From positions 16,878-80,877 of the forward strand of contig JAJCZL010000046.1 in NCBI GenBank assembly GCA_029262415.1: a stretch of DNA of 64,000 bases, written 5' to 3'. The notes under the pieces were generated by a model that made no database searches, was not told the origin of the DNA, and saw only the letters and a list, made by a program, of their open reading frames with translations. The translations under genes and the position numbers were made by a program. Of this stretch, positions 33,749-41,857 are shown one piece after another (position 1 is the stretch's first letter; every line of letters begins with the position of its first letter). Source of the stretch: Deltaproteobacteria bacterium (GTDB lineage Bacteria > Desulfobacterota > Binatia > UBA1149 > JAJCZL01).

Positions 33749-34165
33749 TCAATCCTCGCGCACCCGCCCACGCGCGTTCTTAATCCGGCCCTGGTGGGTT
33801 TTAGCCTGCAAACGGCGCTCTTTCGAACCTCGCGACGGCTTGGTCGGCATACGCTTTTTACGCGATACTAAGGCGCTTCGCACCAGCTCCCCTAGTCTCG
33901 CCAGCGCGTCGGCCCGGTTCTTGTCTTGGGTGCGAAAGCGTTGCGCCTTGATCACCACGACTCCGTCGCGGTTGATACGGCTGTCGCCGCGCTGGAGAAG
34001 CACGTGCTTGATACGATCGGGTAGCGACGATGCGCGGATGTCAAAACGCAGGTGGATCGCGCTGGAGGTCTTGTTGACGTTTTGACCTCCGGCACCCTGC
34101 GCGCGGATCGCCCGTAGCTCGATCTCGGTATCGGGGATCGCGACTTGTGAAGACACCCAAAGCAT
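33749..34165 (-). CDS. arfB: Alternative ribosome-rescue factor / peptidyl-tRNA hydrolase ArfB
   Basis: A 138-aa YaeJ/ICT1-type protein that releases stalled ribosomes lacking a stop codon. The catalytic GGQ is in RAQGAGGQNVNKTSSAIHLRF. The C-terminal tail is long and very basic (SRKKRMPTKPSRGSKERRLQAKTHQGRIKNARGRV), as needed to enter the empty mRNA channel. Its length fits ArfB and rules out RF1/RF2. It heads the run arfB-VOC-NFACT-R; two neighbours concern stalled translation. Confidence 0.95.
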   Translation of the reverse strand: MLWVSSQVAIPDTEIELRAIRAQGAGGQNVNKTSSAIHLRFDIRASSLPDRIKHVLLQRGDSRINRDGVVVIKAQRFRTQDKNRADALARLGELVRSALVSRKKRMPTKPSRGSKERRLQAKTHQGRIKNARGRVRED

Positions 34166-34174
34166 CGGCCGATT

Positions 34175-34499
34175 CTACGGTACCAAGGGCCGGTGCGCCG
34201 AATCTGTCGGGAACTTTTTTATCCAGCCCTCGTGAAGACGCCGCAGGATGGAGGGGTACACGAGGAATCTGCGAAAAGGATCGATGGCGGCCATATAAAC
34301 CGGCGTCAATCGACTCACCGGAGCTACGTAGATCGCCCAGTACAATCTGTAGCCGGATTCCACGCGCTCCAGAGCCATTGCCGAGAACGCATGAACCGTG
34401 GCGTTACTAATTTCGCCGACGCCTTCGTTTTCGAACGCATAAAGAACCGTAAACAGCCCATCCGCACTCCCGCAAGGAAGCAGCGAGGCCTCGCGGAGC
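34175..34499 (-). pseudogene. N-terminally truncated DUF2867-like remnant
   Basis: The frame reads LFTVLYAFENEGVGEISNATVHAFSAMALE, then GYRLYWAIYVAPVSRLTPVYMAAIDPFRRFLVYPSILRRL, which resembles the C-terminal half of a DUF2867-type lipid-associated domain. No start codon with a ribosome binding site is found after the upstream stop at 34500, and the expected N-terminal half would have to lie inside the neighbouring gene. It looks like a leftover of a longer gene, but a short functional gene with a CTG or TTG start is not excluded. Confidence 0.45.
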
Positions 34500-34751
34500 T
34501 CAATCGTCGTCGTCGAAAGATTCGGCGCGATCAAAGAGTTCTTCGATCGCCCTTTCATCGCGGATCTCGCCGTCGCTTTCGAACACCTCAACTTCGACGT
34601 CACCGTCGTTGTGAAACTCCACCTCCCAGCGTTGTCCGGGAACGGTTACGGCAACAGAGATCGCTCCTTCACGGATGCTCTGCAGCGTGTAGTGAATATC
34701 GGCCTCGTCGAGCCGGTCGAGGAACCCAGTCAAATTAGAAAGTTCGCTCAT
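34500..34751 (-). CDS. Small acidic conserved-looking protein (83 aa)
   Basis: Starts MSELSNLTGFLDRLDEADIHYTL and ends RAESFDDDD. The middle VAVTVPGQRWEVEFHNDGDVEVEVFESDGEI suggests a small alpha-beta domain with an acidic tail. Its ATG overlaps the GST stop by 4 bases, so it is translated with the GST gene. An open extension to 34826 overlaps the GST gene and is not used. No function is recognised. Confidence 0.65.
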   Translation of the reverse strand: MSELSNLTGFLDRLDEADIHYTLQSIREGAISVAVTVPGQRWEVEFHNDGDVEVEVFESDGEIRDERAIEELFDRAESFDDDD

Positions 34752-35377
34752 TGTTCTCCTTGCCCAGCCGCGACGGCCTCGGCCATACCAAGATGGCTGG
34801 GGTCGGCCTGAATCCGCGCGATCCATCCGCGCACAGCCGGGTATCCATGCAAATCAAAGCCACCTTCATCGGCAACATGGGTGTAGGCGAAAAGTGAGAT
34901 GTCGGCGACAGTCAACGTATCTCCAACGAAGTAGCGGTTCGCCTCAAGGTGATGCTCCATCACCCCCAGCGCTTTTTCGCCACCGGCACGCTTGGATTCG
35001 TATTCCGCCCGCCGCTGTTCGGGGAGCCCGAGATACTTGGCGATATAGCGGGCAACAGCGATGTAGGGTTCGTGGCTGTACTGCTCGAACGACTGCCATT
35101 GCAGAACCTGCGCGCGCTGCCACGGGTCAGCTGGAAGAAAAGGTGTCCCATGGGCGAGAAAATACAAGATCGCGTTGGACTCGAACAGAAAACGTCCGTC
35201 TTCGAGTTCGAGGACGGGTATCTTGCCGTTGGGGTTCCTTTCGAGAAAACCCGGCGCGTGCGTCTCGCCCTTCAGGATGTCCACGTGTATCCACCGGTGC
35301 GGACGTTCGAGCCGGTGCAGCAAGAGCTTCACCTTGTAACAGTTCCCCGACAGCAGATCTCCGTAGACGCTAAGCAT
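34748..35377 (-). CDS. Glutathione S-transferase
   Basis: A 209-aa cytosolic GST. The thioredoxin-like domain begins MLSVYGDLLSGNCYKVKLLLHRL, with the catalytic Ser in the DLLSGN turn. The cis-Pro glutathione site is NPNGKIPVLELEDGRFLFESNAIL. The helical C-terminal domain contains GDTLTVADISLFAYTHVADEGG. This resembles the bacterial theta/nu type. Its start shares TGATG with the upstream stop. Electrophilic substrate unknown. Confidence 0.93.
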   Translation of the reverse strand: MLSVYGDLLSGNCYKVKLLLHRLERPHRWIHVDILKGETHAPGFLERNPNGKIPVLELEDGRFLFESNAILYFLAHGTPFLPADPWQRAQVLQWQSFEQYSHEPYIAVARYIAKYLGLPEQRRAEYESKRAGGEKALGVMEHHLEANRYFVGDTLTVADISLFAYTHVADEGGFDLHGYPAVRGWIARIQADPSHLGMAEAVAAGQGEQ

Positions 35378-35766
35378 CAACCTCGCCCGGATACGGCCCC
35401 TTCGCCCCGCAGCCATGCCGTAAAGATCGCCGCAAATGCGAGATCACCCGAAGCGGCAAGCACCATAGAAAACGGGATCTGCTGCGCCAGCCAAAAGCAT
35501 AGCGCCAATACGAATACAACGGCCTTGCCGATCGCGCCGAGCGCAAGCAACGGGCGATCGATCACCGGCTGCACCGCGTTCCAGGCGTAGCTGCCACCAA
35601 ACAGCAGGACGAAACAGCCGAGCATCACCGACTGAAACGGTGGCGCAGCCGGCGGCATCGGAACAAATTGCGCGGCAATATGCGGAAAGAAAAACAAAAG
35701 CGCGGCGCCGGCATTGAATACGGTAGTCGCCCACAACGACTTGCGCAGGAAATCTTCGGTTACCAT
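35377..35766 (-). CDS. Hypothetical four-helix membrane protein
   Basis: A 129-aa protein from ATG 35766 (GAGGCCC upstream) with four hydrophobic segments: ATTVFNAGAALLFFFPHIAAQF, SVMLGCFVLLFGGSYAWNAV, PLLALGAIGKAVVFVLALCFWL and SMVLAASGDLAFAAIFTAWL. No enzymatic motif is seen. Overlap with the GST start indicates an operon. The family is not recognised with confidence. Confidence 0.7.
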   Translation of the reverse strand: MVTEDFLRKSLWATTVFNAGAALLFFFPHIAAQFVPMPPAAPPFQSVMLGCFVLLFGGSYAWNAVQPVIDRPLLALGAIGKAVVFVLALCFWLAQQIPFSMVLAASGDLAFAAIFTAWLRGEGAVSGRG

Positions 35767-35797
35767 CGGGCCTCTCCTTGAGCTTATAGATCGATGA

Positions 35798-36211
35798 CTA
35801 GGCCTGTTCTTCGCCGACTCCGACAAAATAAGCGGCAACTGCAGTAGTCACGCACTCGAGCATCGCGATTGCACCTGCGGTCCAGATGAAGGTACCGTGG
35901 GCATGATCGGAACCTTCGGGAAGATGCGAGATATGGTCAGGCGAAACCATCATATAGTGATGGAAAACCCCGAAAACTAGCGCCCCGGTCATCCCGATCA
36001 CGACCAACCACAGGCCGACCTTCGCATAGCGCGTCCACAGCAAGATCGCACCTACAAACGGCATCGCCACGATGACGGCGTTCACGAACGCGTTCTGCCA
36101 AGGCGCGAGCACGATCGCCAGGTCGGTGTGCGCTCCGCCGTGCTGCAACGCAATCGCATGATGAACGACGACCAGCGCGGTCACTGCGACTGCCGAGAAG
36201 TTGCTATTCAT
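35798..36211 (-). CDS. Hypothetical four-helix membrane protein
   Basis: A 137-aa protein with four membrane segments (AVAVTALVVVHHAIAL, AVIVAMPFVGAILLW, GLWLVVIGMTGALVFGVFHHYMM, AIAMLECVTTAVAAYFVG). Histidines cluster at both ends (VVHHAIALQHGGAH, VFHHYMMVSPDHISHLPEGSDHAHG), which could bind metal or heme. The family is not identified. It is divergent from the patatin gene and co-directional with 35377-35766. Confidence 0.68.
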   Translation of the reverse strand: MNSNFSAVAVTALVVVHHAIALQHGGAHTDLAIVLAPWQNAFVNAVIVAMPFVGAILLWTRYAKVGLWLVVIGMTGALVFGVFHHYMMVSPDHISHLPEGSDHAHGTFIWTAGAIAMLECVTTAVAAYFVGVGEEQA

Positions 36212-36243
36212 AACGCTGCTCTCCCATTGATCCCGGCGGCGTC

Positions 36244-37347
36244 ATGTTTGCGGTTTGTCATGTCTACCGCAATCTATTGCCGGTGGCGGAGGTGCGGAAA
36301 GAACGTTTGAGTTTACGGGCCGGACCCAGCGCACTCGCCGAGCTCCGTGAACACGGGTTTTCTGCCGATCGTTTCTCGACAATGCTCGGCGCCTCGGGCG
36401 GGCCAAAGTGGCTGGTGCTGAGCCGTATAGATCGCGTACTCGCCGAAACCGTGATCGGCAACCGCTCCAAGCCGCTCGACGTCATCGGATCCTCGATCGG
36501 AACCTTTCGGCATCTTTGCTTTGCGAGCGGCGATCACGCCGCGGCCTGCGATCAGTTCGAACAGGCATACATCGCACAGAGCTACGAAGAACGACCCGCA
36601 GCCACCGAGGTCAGTACCCAGAGCCGTGACATCCTTAGAGCGCTACTCGCCGATGGCCGCGCGGGTCGGATACTGTCGAATCCCATGGTGCGAAGCCATG
36701 TCATCGCCTCACGACTGCGAGCCAAGCTCAGCGACAACGGCGCAGCATTTCGCGCCACGGTGGCCGCCGCGGCTCTCGGCAATGCATTTTCGCGCAGCAG
36801 CCTCGCGCTTTTTTTCGAAAGGGTGATCTTCTCTTCCGTTCCTGAGTATGCGCCAAAGTTCGCGACCGTACCCACCCACAATGCCCGCTTGAGCAGCAAT
36901 AACATCGAGGATGCAGCCCAGGCCAGCGGAACCATACCGTTCGTCATGCAACCGGTGCGCGACCCGGCCGACGCGCCCAAGGGCCTTTATCTCGACGGCG
37001 GGATAATTGACTACCACTACGACTTTCGGCTGCGCACCGAGCCGGGTCTGATCCTGTTTCCGCACTTCTTCGAGCGCATAACCCCGGGCTGGTTCGACAA
37101 GGCGCTGCCGTGGCGGCACGCCGCCGCTGAAGGTCTCGAGCGAACGGTGATGATCGCACCCTCGCCTGCTTTCGTAGAGAGCTTGCCCGGTGGCCGCGTG
37201 CCCGACCGCAACGACTTTGTGAAGCTTTCGACCACAGAGCGTCAAAAGCAGTGGTACGACGTCATCGACCGTTGCGGCGTTCTCGCCGATACACTCCACG
37301 AACTGATCGCGACAGACCGCTTCGTCGAGGCTTTACGCCCATTCTAG
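36244..37347 (+). CDS. Patatin-like phospholipase
   Basis: A 367-aa patatin-family acyl hydrolase. The oxyanion loop is GASGGPKWLVL, the catalytic serine lies in IGSSIGTFRHL (G-x-S-x-G), and the catalytic aspartate in YLDGGIIDYHYD (DGG). A patatin dyad is therefore complete. Family similarity begins about residue 25 (RAGPSALAELREHGF). TTG 36307, with GGAAAG upstream, may be the real start instead of ATG 36244. Likely cytoplasmic or membrane-peripheral. Copy B of the dispersed repeat lies just downstream. Confidence 0.85.
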   Translation: MFAVCHVYRNLLPVAEVRKERLSLRAGPSALAELREHGFSADRFSTMLGASGGPKWLVLSRIDRVLAETVIGNRSKPLDVIGSSIGTFRHLCFASGDHAAACDQFEQAYIAQSYEERPAATEVSTQSRDILRALLADGRAGRILSNPMVRSHVIASRLRAKLSDNGAAFRATVAAAALGNAFSRSSLALFFERVIFSSVPEYAPKFATVPTHNARLSSNNIEDAAQASGTIPFVMQPVRDPADAPKGLYLDGGIIDYHYDFRLRTEPGLILFPHFFERITPGWFDKALPWRHAAAEGLERTVMIAPSPAFVESLPGGRVPDRNDFVKLSTTERQKQWYDVIDRCGVLADTLHELIATDRFVEALRPF

Positions 37348-37365
37348 AAACGGATCGGCCGGCTC

Positions 37366-37505
37366 GGAGACCGAGTCAAGACTCTCCCGCCCGGGCGAGT
37401 TGGTCAGTGATGTGGCGAAATCGAGCGAGAGATCGTCGAGCAAGGCTGCGCGGCGGGTCATGGAGGTTATCCACATTCCGCGCGGAATGTGCAGCCGGGC
37501 CTGTC
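37366..37505 (-). repeat. 140-bp dispersed repeat, copy B
   Basis: The same element as at 14921-15060 but inverted, with the intact palindrome ACATTCCGCGCGGAATGT. It occupies nearly the whole gap between the convergent patatin (stop 37347) and VOC (stop 37512) genes. Only about seven substitutions separate it from copy A. Confidence 0.92.
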
Positions 37506-37511
37506 AGTCGC

Positions 37512-37886
37512 CTAGCCCATTTTCATTTCGAAAAAGCAGAGCTTGTTGCCGTCCAGATCACGGACGTAGGCGCCGTAAAAGACCGGCAGGCGCTCTCCCG
37601 GCTCGCCCTCATCGGTCGCTCCCAGTTCTATCGCCTTCGCGTACAACTTATCCACGCCCGCGCGCGAGCCGCCCGGAATCGCGACCATGTTGCCGTTACC
37701 ACAATCGTGGGCATTCTCGTCGTAGGGTATGCAGACCGCGAGCATAGCCGCACCCGGTCCCGTGCCGTAGAACTTTATCCGATCCATCCCCATTAACTGC
37801 TTGCCGCCAACCTCGGCGAGAAGCGCGTCGTAGAACTCACAAGCCCTGTCTATATCTTTGGTTCCAATCGTTACATATCCCAACAT
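37512..37886 (-). CDS. VOC-family (glyoxalase-like) protein
   Basis: A 124-aa protein starting MLGYVTIGTKDIDRACEFYDALLAEVG, with the paired strands of the VOC fold and a typical ending PVFYGAYVRDLDGNKLCFFEMK. The N-terminal ligand His of glyoxalase I is absent (VTIG), so it belongs to the broad uncharacterised group. ATG 37886 is used; the frame reaches 37928 without a better site. The 166 bases upstream to DUF427 contain no gene that I can support. Confidence 0.88.
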   Translation of the reverse strand: MLGYVTIGTKDIDRACEFYDALLAEVGGKQLMGMDRIKFYGTGPGAAMLAVCIPYDENAHDCGNGNMVAIPGGSRAGVDKLYAKAIELGATDEGEPGERLPVFYGAYVRDLDGNKLCFFEMKMG

Positions 37887-38052
37887 CCGTTCTCGTCTCC
37901 TGTAGCGATAGTTTTCATCACGCAGCACCGGCGTTGCTGCAATCCCTAGTGCGCATGGGTTTTAGCTACCACCACGCCGACTCGCTTCGCAGTCGCGGTA
38001 TGGTTGATCGTCATGCTCGGCAGGGTAGCCCCAACTCTCCGTCCAAAGAAAG

Positions 38053-38331
38053 CTAGCGAACCTCGACACCGCGCCAGAACGCGATGTGATCCTTGATCTC
38101 TGCGGCGTCTTTCTTCGGGTCTGAGTAGTACCAAGCCGCGTCTCGGTTCTCTTCGCCGGCGACCACGACACTGTAGTAATTCGCCGTCCCTTTCCACGGG
38201 CATACCGTGGTCGTATCGCTGGACTCCAAATACTCCCTCACCACAGAGTCGGCGGGAAAATAGTGGTTGCCCTCGACCACCACGGTTGTGTCGCTCTCGG
38301 CTATGGTCCGGCCATTCCAGATCGCTTTCAT
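38053..38331 (-). CDS. DUF427-family protein
   Basis: A 92-aa protein matching DUF427: MKAIWNGRTIAESDTTVVVEGNHYFP, then VCPWKGTANYYSVVVAGEENRDAAWYYSDPKK and FWRGVEVR. The family forms a small beta-tent fold with a conserved CPWKG motif, visible here; biochemical role unknown. It starts 2 bases after the arsC stop, so it is the third gene of a carbonic anhydrase-arsC-DUF427 operon. Confidence 0.92.
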   Translation of the reverse strand: MKAIWNGRTIAESDTTVVVEGNHYFPADSVVREYLESSDTTTVCPWKGTANYYSVVVAGEENRDAAWYYSDPKKDAAEIKDHIAFWRGVEVR

Positions 38332-38333
38332 AA

Positions 38334-38720
38334 CTATCCCTCGTCGAGCAACCGCTTTACGTTTTCTTCGATCAGATCGCGCACTACTCGGAACTGCTCA
38401 GGTGCCATATCGCGCGGATCCGGGATCTGCCAATCGATCCTCCGTTTGGCCGTTACCGCCGGACACGCATCCCCGCAGCCCATCGTGACCACCGCGTCAA
38501 AGCTCAACGCGGGGATGTCATCAACCGACGTAGAAAGGTGCGTCGACAGATCGTACCCCACTTCCTTCAGAGCCGCGATTGCCTTGGGGTTCACCTTGCC
38601 CGAAGGCCGTGACCCCGCACTGTAAGCCTCAACGTCGGCTCCGCCGTGTATGCGCGCGAACGCTTCGGCCATCTGGCTCCGATTGGAGTTCTCAATGCAG
38701 ACGAAGAGTAGTCGTTTCAT
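38334..38720 (-). CDS. arsC: Arsenate reductase, thioredoxin-coupled LMW-PTP type
   Basis: A 128-aa enzyme reducing arsenate to arsenite. The P-loop is VCIENSNRSQMAEAF (C-x5-R-S). The two further cysteines of the disulfide relay are in TMGCGDACP, and the distal aspartate in WQIPDPRDM. The presence of the CGDAC pair separates it from plain tyrosine phosphatases. No arsB/acr3 or arsR is next to it. The start overlaps the carbonic anhydrase stop by 4 bases. Confidence 0.93.
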   Translation of the reverse strand: MKRLLFVCIENSNRSQMAEAFARIHGGADVEAYSAGSRPSGKVNPKAIAALKEVGYDLSTHLSTSVDDIPALSFDAVVTMGCGDACPAVTAKRRIDWQIPDPRDMAPEQFRVVRDLIEENVKRLLDEG

Positions 38721-39349
38721 GCTACTGCGTCCGGAAGTCCGTCGAAGAACACTACTTCGCCCGTCTCTAACGAGTACTCCGCAGCGACAACCAGCAGCCC
38801 GTCGTCTTGGATCAATTGCTCAAGGAGCCGCGATCCGTGTCGCAGATGGTTTGCGGCTGCGCGGGTATTGCCGCGTACCGCGTGCTTCATCAAAGCCTCC
38901 GGGCTCAATTGAAGGTCTGGATCTACCAGCGGTGCGACCGCAGGACGGATCCGGTCGAGGATCGAACCCAGGTTCTGCGACCTCGGCCGGCTCGGATGGG
39001 TGAGTTCCTGCAGAGCCGCGGCAACCGCCCCGCACATCGAGTGTCCCAAAACCACAACCAACCGCGTAGCAAATTGCTCTGCGGCGAACTCAACGCTGCC
39101 AATCTGCGAAGGAGCGACAATGTTTCCCGCCACACGGATGACGAACAAGTCGCCTAGACCTTGATCGAACACGAGCTCAGCGGGCACTCTGGAGTCTGAG
39201 CATCCAAGGATGATCGCGAAGGGCTCCTGCCCCTCCAGCAGTTCGCTGCGACGCGCCTCGCTGGTCAGCACACCGTGCAGCTGCTCGCCGGCCACGAACC
39301 GTCGGTTGCCTTCCCGTAGACACTCCAGTGCTTCCAACGCAGAAATCAT
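38717..39349 (-). CDS. Beta-class carbonic anhydrase
   Basis: A 210-aa zinc enzyme interconverting CO2 and bicarbonate. Zinc ligands and catalytic dyad are visible in ILGCSDSRVPAELVFDQG (Cys, Asp-Arg) and VVLGHSMCGAV (His, Cys). It has a cytoplasmic profile without a signal. I start at ATG 39349 (MISALEALECLREGN, preceded by GAGAAG), which avoids overlap with the DUF389 gene upstream; the frame continues to 39388. Confidence 0.95.
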   Translation of the reverse strand: MISALEALECLREGNRRFVAGEQLHGVLTSEARRSELLEGQEPFAIILGCSDSRVPAELVFDQGLGDLFVIRVAGNIVAPSQIGSVEFAAEQFATRLVVVLGHSMCGAVAAALQELTHPSRPRSQNLGSILDRIRPAVAPLVDPDLQLSPEALMKHAVRGNTRAAANHLRHGSRLLEQLIQDDGLLVVAAEYSLETGEVVFFDGLPDAVA

Positions 39350-39371
39350 CTCGCTTCTCACGGGTGAGGCG

Positions 39372-40391
39372 TCAAAACGCTTCCACACCGACGTACGACA
39401 TCAAGCCGAAGAGCACCGCCAGCAGGATGAGCCATGTCGCGGCAGCGACCCGCATGGCCTTGTTCGCACGCTCCACTTCCCACCAGGTTCGCGGCCTCAC
39501 GTTGCGGATGAAAAACGTCACCATCGCGGCCAAGTTAATGCAGGTCACATTCGTCAACACGAGCATCAAAGCACCCACCGCTCGCGCCTCGTGGCCTGCA
39601 CCAACGAGTAGCCCGGCGACCACAAGCGGCGGCAAAAGCGCTACCGCGACCATCACACCGACGACCACAGCCGAAACGCCGCTGGTGAAGGCCAGTGCCC
39701 CGGCTGTCCCCGCAGCCAGCGCGAGCGCGATGTCACCGACCGCCGCCTCACTCCTGGCCGCGATTGCCGGAGCGGTTGGGTCGACCGTGAGCACGGCACC
39801 AAGCAGGAGAGACAACACTGCGGCTGTCGTAACCCCGGCACCTATCGACTTGAGCGAATGCTTGGCGAGCTCGGTGTGCCCTAAGGTGCAAGCCAACGAC
39901 AACGCGATATTCGGGCCAAGAAGAGGAGCCATGACCATCGCGCCAATGACGATCGCGGTGTCACCACGCACCAACCCGACTGCGGCGACAACCGTGGACA
40001 ACGCGACCATCAGGACATAAACGGGCGTCAGCGTGCTGGCCTGGGCTATATCCTCGTAGAGTTCCTCTCGGCTGATTCTCGGCCGCCCTCGTTCACCACG
40101 TCTCGGCTCTTCTGCGCTCGCTGCCACCGCGCTGGACTGAGTATCCAACTCGGGCACAGTCGCCTCGACGGGAAGCAGGTTTACCCGAAAGCCATCCTTT
40201 GCCCCGTACTCGCGGACGAGTAGATCAGTTAGCGATTGTGTGTCGTGTGCGCGGAGAAGAATCCGAACAAGACCGGTAGAATCCGTCGACTCAAACGTCG
40301 AGTAGTCTACTAAGCGATGCCCTTCGAGCAACGAAGGGAGCCGGTGGAGTTCCGCGCTGGGTACGGCGACTTCAAGCATGCGAAGCGGCAA
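39372..40391 (-). CDS. DUF389 / TIGR00341-family membrane protein
   Basis: A 339-aa protein. A soluble N-terminal domain (MLEVAVPSAELHRLPSLLEGHRLV...) with ferredoxin-like strands is followed by a charged linker and about six membrane segments. DUF389 motifs include REELYEDIAQASTLTPVYVLMVALSTVVAAVGL and GAMVMAPLLGPNIALSLACTLG. Function in bacteria is unknown. It is followed by the carbonic anhydrase operon and preceded 24 bases earlier by the WS/DGAT stop. Confidence 0.9.
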   Translation of the reverse strand: MPLRMLEVAVPSAELHRLPSLLEGHRLVDYSTFESTDSTGLVRILLRAHDTQSLTDLLVREYGAKDGFRVNLLPVEATVPELDTQSSAVAASAEEPRRGERGRPRISREELYEDIAQASTLTPVYVLMVALSTVVAAVGLVRGDTAIVIGAMVMAPLLGPNIALSLACTLGHTELAKHSLKSIGAGVTTAAVLSLLLGAVLTVDPTAPAIAARSEAAVGDIALALAAGTAGALAFTSGVSAVVVGVMVAVALLPPLVVAGLLVGAGHEARAVGALMLVLTNVTCINLAAMVTFFIRNVRPRTWWEVERANKAMRVAAATWLILLAVLFGLMSYVGVEAF

Positions 40392-40414
40392 AGGCGTCTC
40401 TCCTCAGCGTCGCC

Positions 40415-41857
40415 TCAAGCGAGCGCAAAGATTTCCTCGAAGCCTTCCTGCAAATACCTGGTAAGCAGCTCCGGCTCGGTGACAGCAGCGGGGTCAACGT
40501 TGATTCCCAGACAACACCTACCCACATGCGAGACCATCGTCAGCATCGCCGCGACGCCCGGCAAAGGACCGAAGGGATAGGCGTGGGTAATCTCGGCTCC
40601 GGCCATGAACATCGGATCGCGAAGTCCCGGGACATTGCTGATCTGTACATCCTGGGTCGAGGTAAGGCTGCCGCTCACGGCGGCAAGGATCGGGTCGGGC
40701 AGCGAGGCAAGCAGCGGCGTCAGACGGGAGATGGCGTCCAGAGACGGTTCAACGCGCACCTGGCGCACGAACTCTCCAATCAGGCGCATACGTTCGATGG
40801 GATCTGGTTCACCCATCGGCCCTGCGAAGAACGCACCCGCAAATTGGTTACCACCGGCCGCATCGGAGCTGGTACGAATGCTGATCGGAAAAGCGATCGG
40901 CAGTTCATCGACGTCTGAGCCAAAGTGTTGGTGATAACGGCGAAACCCGCCGAGTACGGCTGCGATATAAGCGTCGTTTATGGTCGCACCCGCGGCTCGC
41001 GCCCCGTCCTTCAGGTCTGCCAGGGGAAAGTCGTAGGTGTCGAAACGCCACGAGAGACTACGTCCCTTGAGCAACGGCGAGCGCGGCGCGCGCCTGGAAC
41101 CAAAAACGCGTCGCGCTGAGTTCAGATAGGAAACCACCGAGCCAACCGCATCGCGCGCCTCGCCCAACCGCGGCGCACTCTTTGCGATTTGATTCGCGGC
41201 CTGCAACGCGGCGGCGGGCAGATCGGCCACGCGGCGTGCGAGCTGACGAGCGGCGAGCATCGTAGGCCCCGGCGATGACGGCGGGCGCTCGATCTCCCGA
41301 CGTTGGCGGTTCAACGGCTCGCGCTTGGGGCTCAGTAGGTTCGCAAGCAGCTGCACTACGCCCATGCCGTCGGTGGTCGAGTGGTGCAACTTCAGGACGT
41401 ATCCGGAACGCCCACCCTCCAGCCCCTCGACCAGCGTCGCCTCCCAGGGCGAACGCGCCCTGTCGAAAGGTGTCATCGCCATCGTCTGCGCAAAGTCGAG
41501 CAGTTGGCGCATTGTGCCCGGCTCCGGAAGACGGACGCGGCGGAGGTGGTAGTCGAGATCGAAGTTAGGATCCTCAATCCATGTCGGCGTTCCAATCCCA
41601 AAGGCCGGCTCGACGACTTTTTGACGAAAACGATGAGCTGCCCGACTCGCCCAATCATGGGCGGTGCGCAGACGTTGCCAGTCTGGGGTCGAATCGAGAA
41701 GATAGAGACCGACAATGGTATTGCGCAGTGAGGGGTTAACCTCCACGCGCCACATTACGGCCTCGAACGCGCTCATTTCGTTGGCACCGCCCCACTTCTC
41801 GAGCCATTCGACGAGTTCTTTCGATACGGGACTCTCTTCGTTCATAGACGGTACCAC
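40415..41857 (-). CDS. Wax ester synthase / diacylglycerol O-acyltransferase (WS/DGAT)
   Basis: A 480-aa bifunctional acyltransferase that joins fatty acyl-CoA to diacylglycerol or a long-chain alcohol, forming storage lipid. The condensing motif HHxxxDG is VLKLHHSTTDGMGVV. Flanking family motifs are PLW-like SPWEATLVEGLEGG, TINDAYIAAVLGGFRRY and the C-terminal VSNVPG-like DVQISNVPGLRDP. Full-length. The stop of the amidohydrolase gene overlaps its start at 41857. Confidence 0.93.
   Translation of the reverse strand: MVPSMNEESPVSKELVEWLEKWGGANEMSAFEAVMWRVEVNPSLRNTIVGLYLLDSTPDWQRLRTAHDWASRAAHRFRQKVVEPAFGIGTPTWIEDPNFDLDYHLRRVRLPEPGTMRQLLDFAQTMAMTPFDRARSPWEATLVEGLEGGRSGYVLKLHHSTTDGMGVVQLLANLLSPKREPLNRQRREIERPPSSPGPTMLAARQLARRVADLPAAALQAANQIAKSAPRLGEARDAVGSVVSYLNSARRVFGSRRAPRSPLLKGRSLSWRFDTYDFPLADLKDGARAAGATINDAYIAAVLGGFRRYHQHFGSDVDELPIAFPISIRTSSDAAGGNQFAGAFFAGPMGEPDPIERMRLIGEFVRQVRVEPSLDAISRLTPLLASLPDPILAAVSGSLTSTQDVQISNVPGLRDPMFMAGAEITHAYPFGPLPGVAAMLTMVSHVGRCCLGINVDPAAVTEPELLTRYLQEGFEEIFALA

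Noticed and set aside
37887..38052. Short minus-strand frame between the VOC and DUF427 genes
   Set aside because: It mostly overlaps DUF427 in another frame and has low-complexity Arg/Ser composition.
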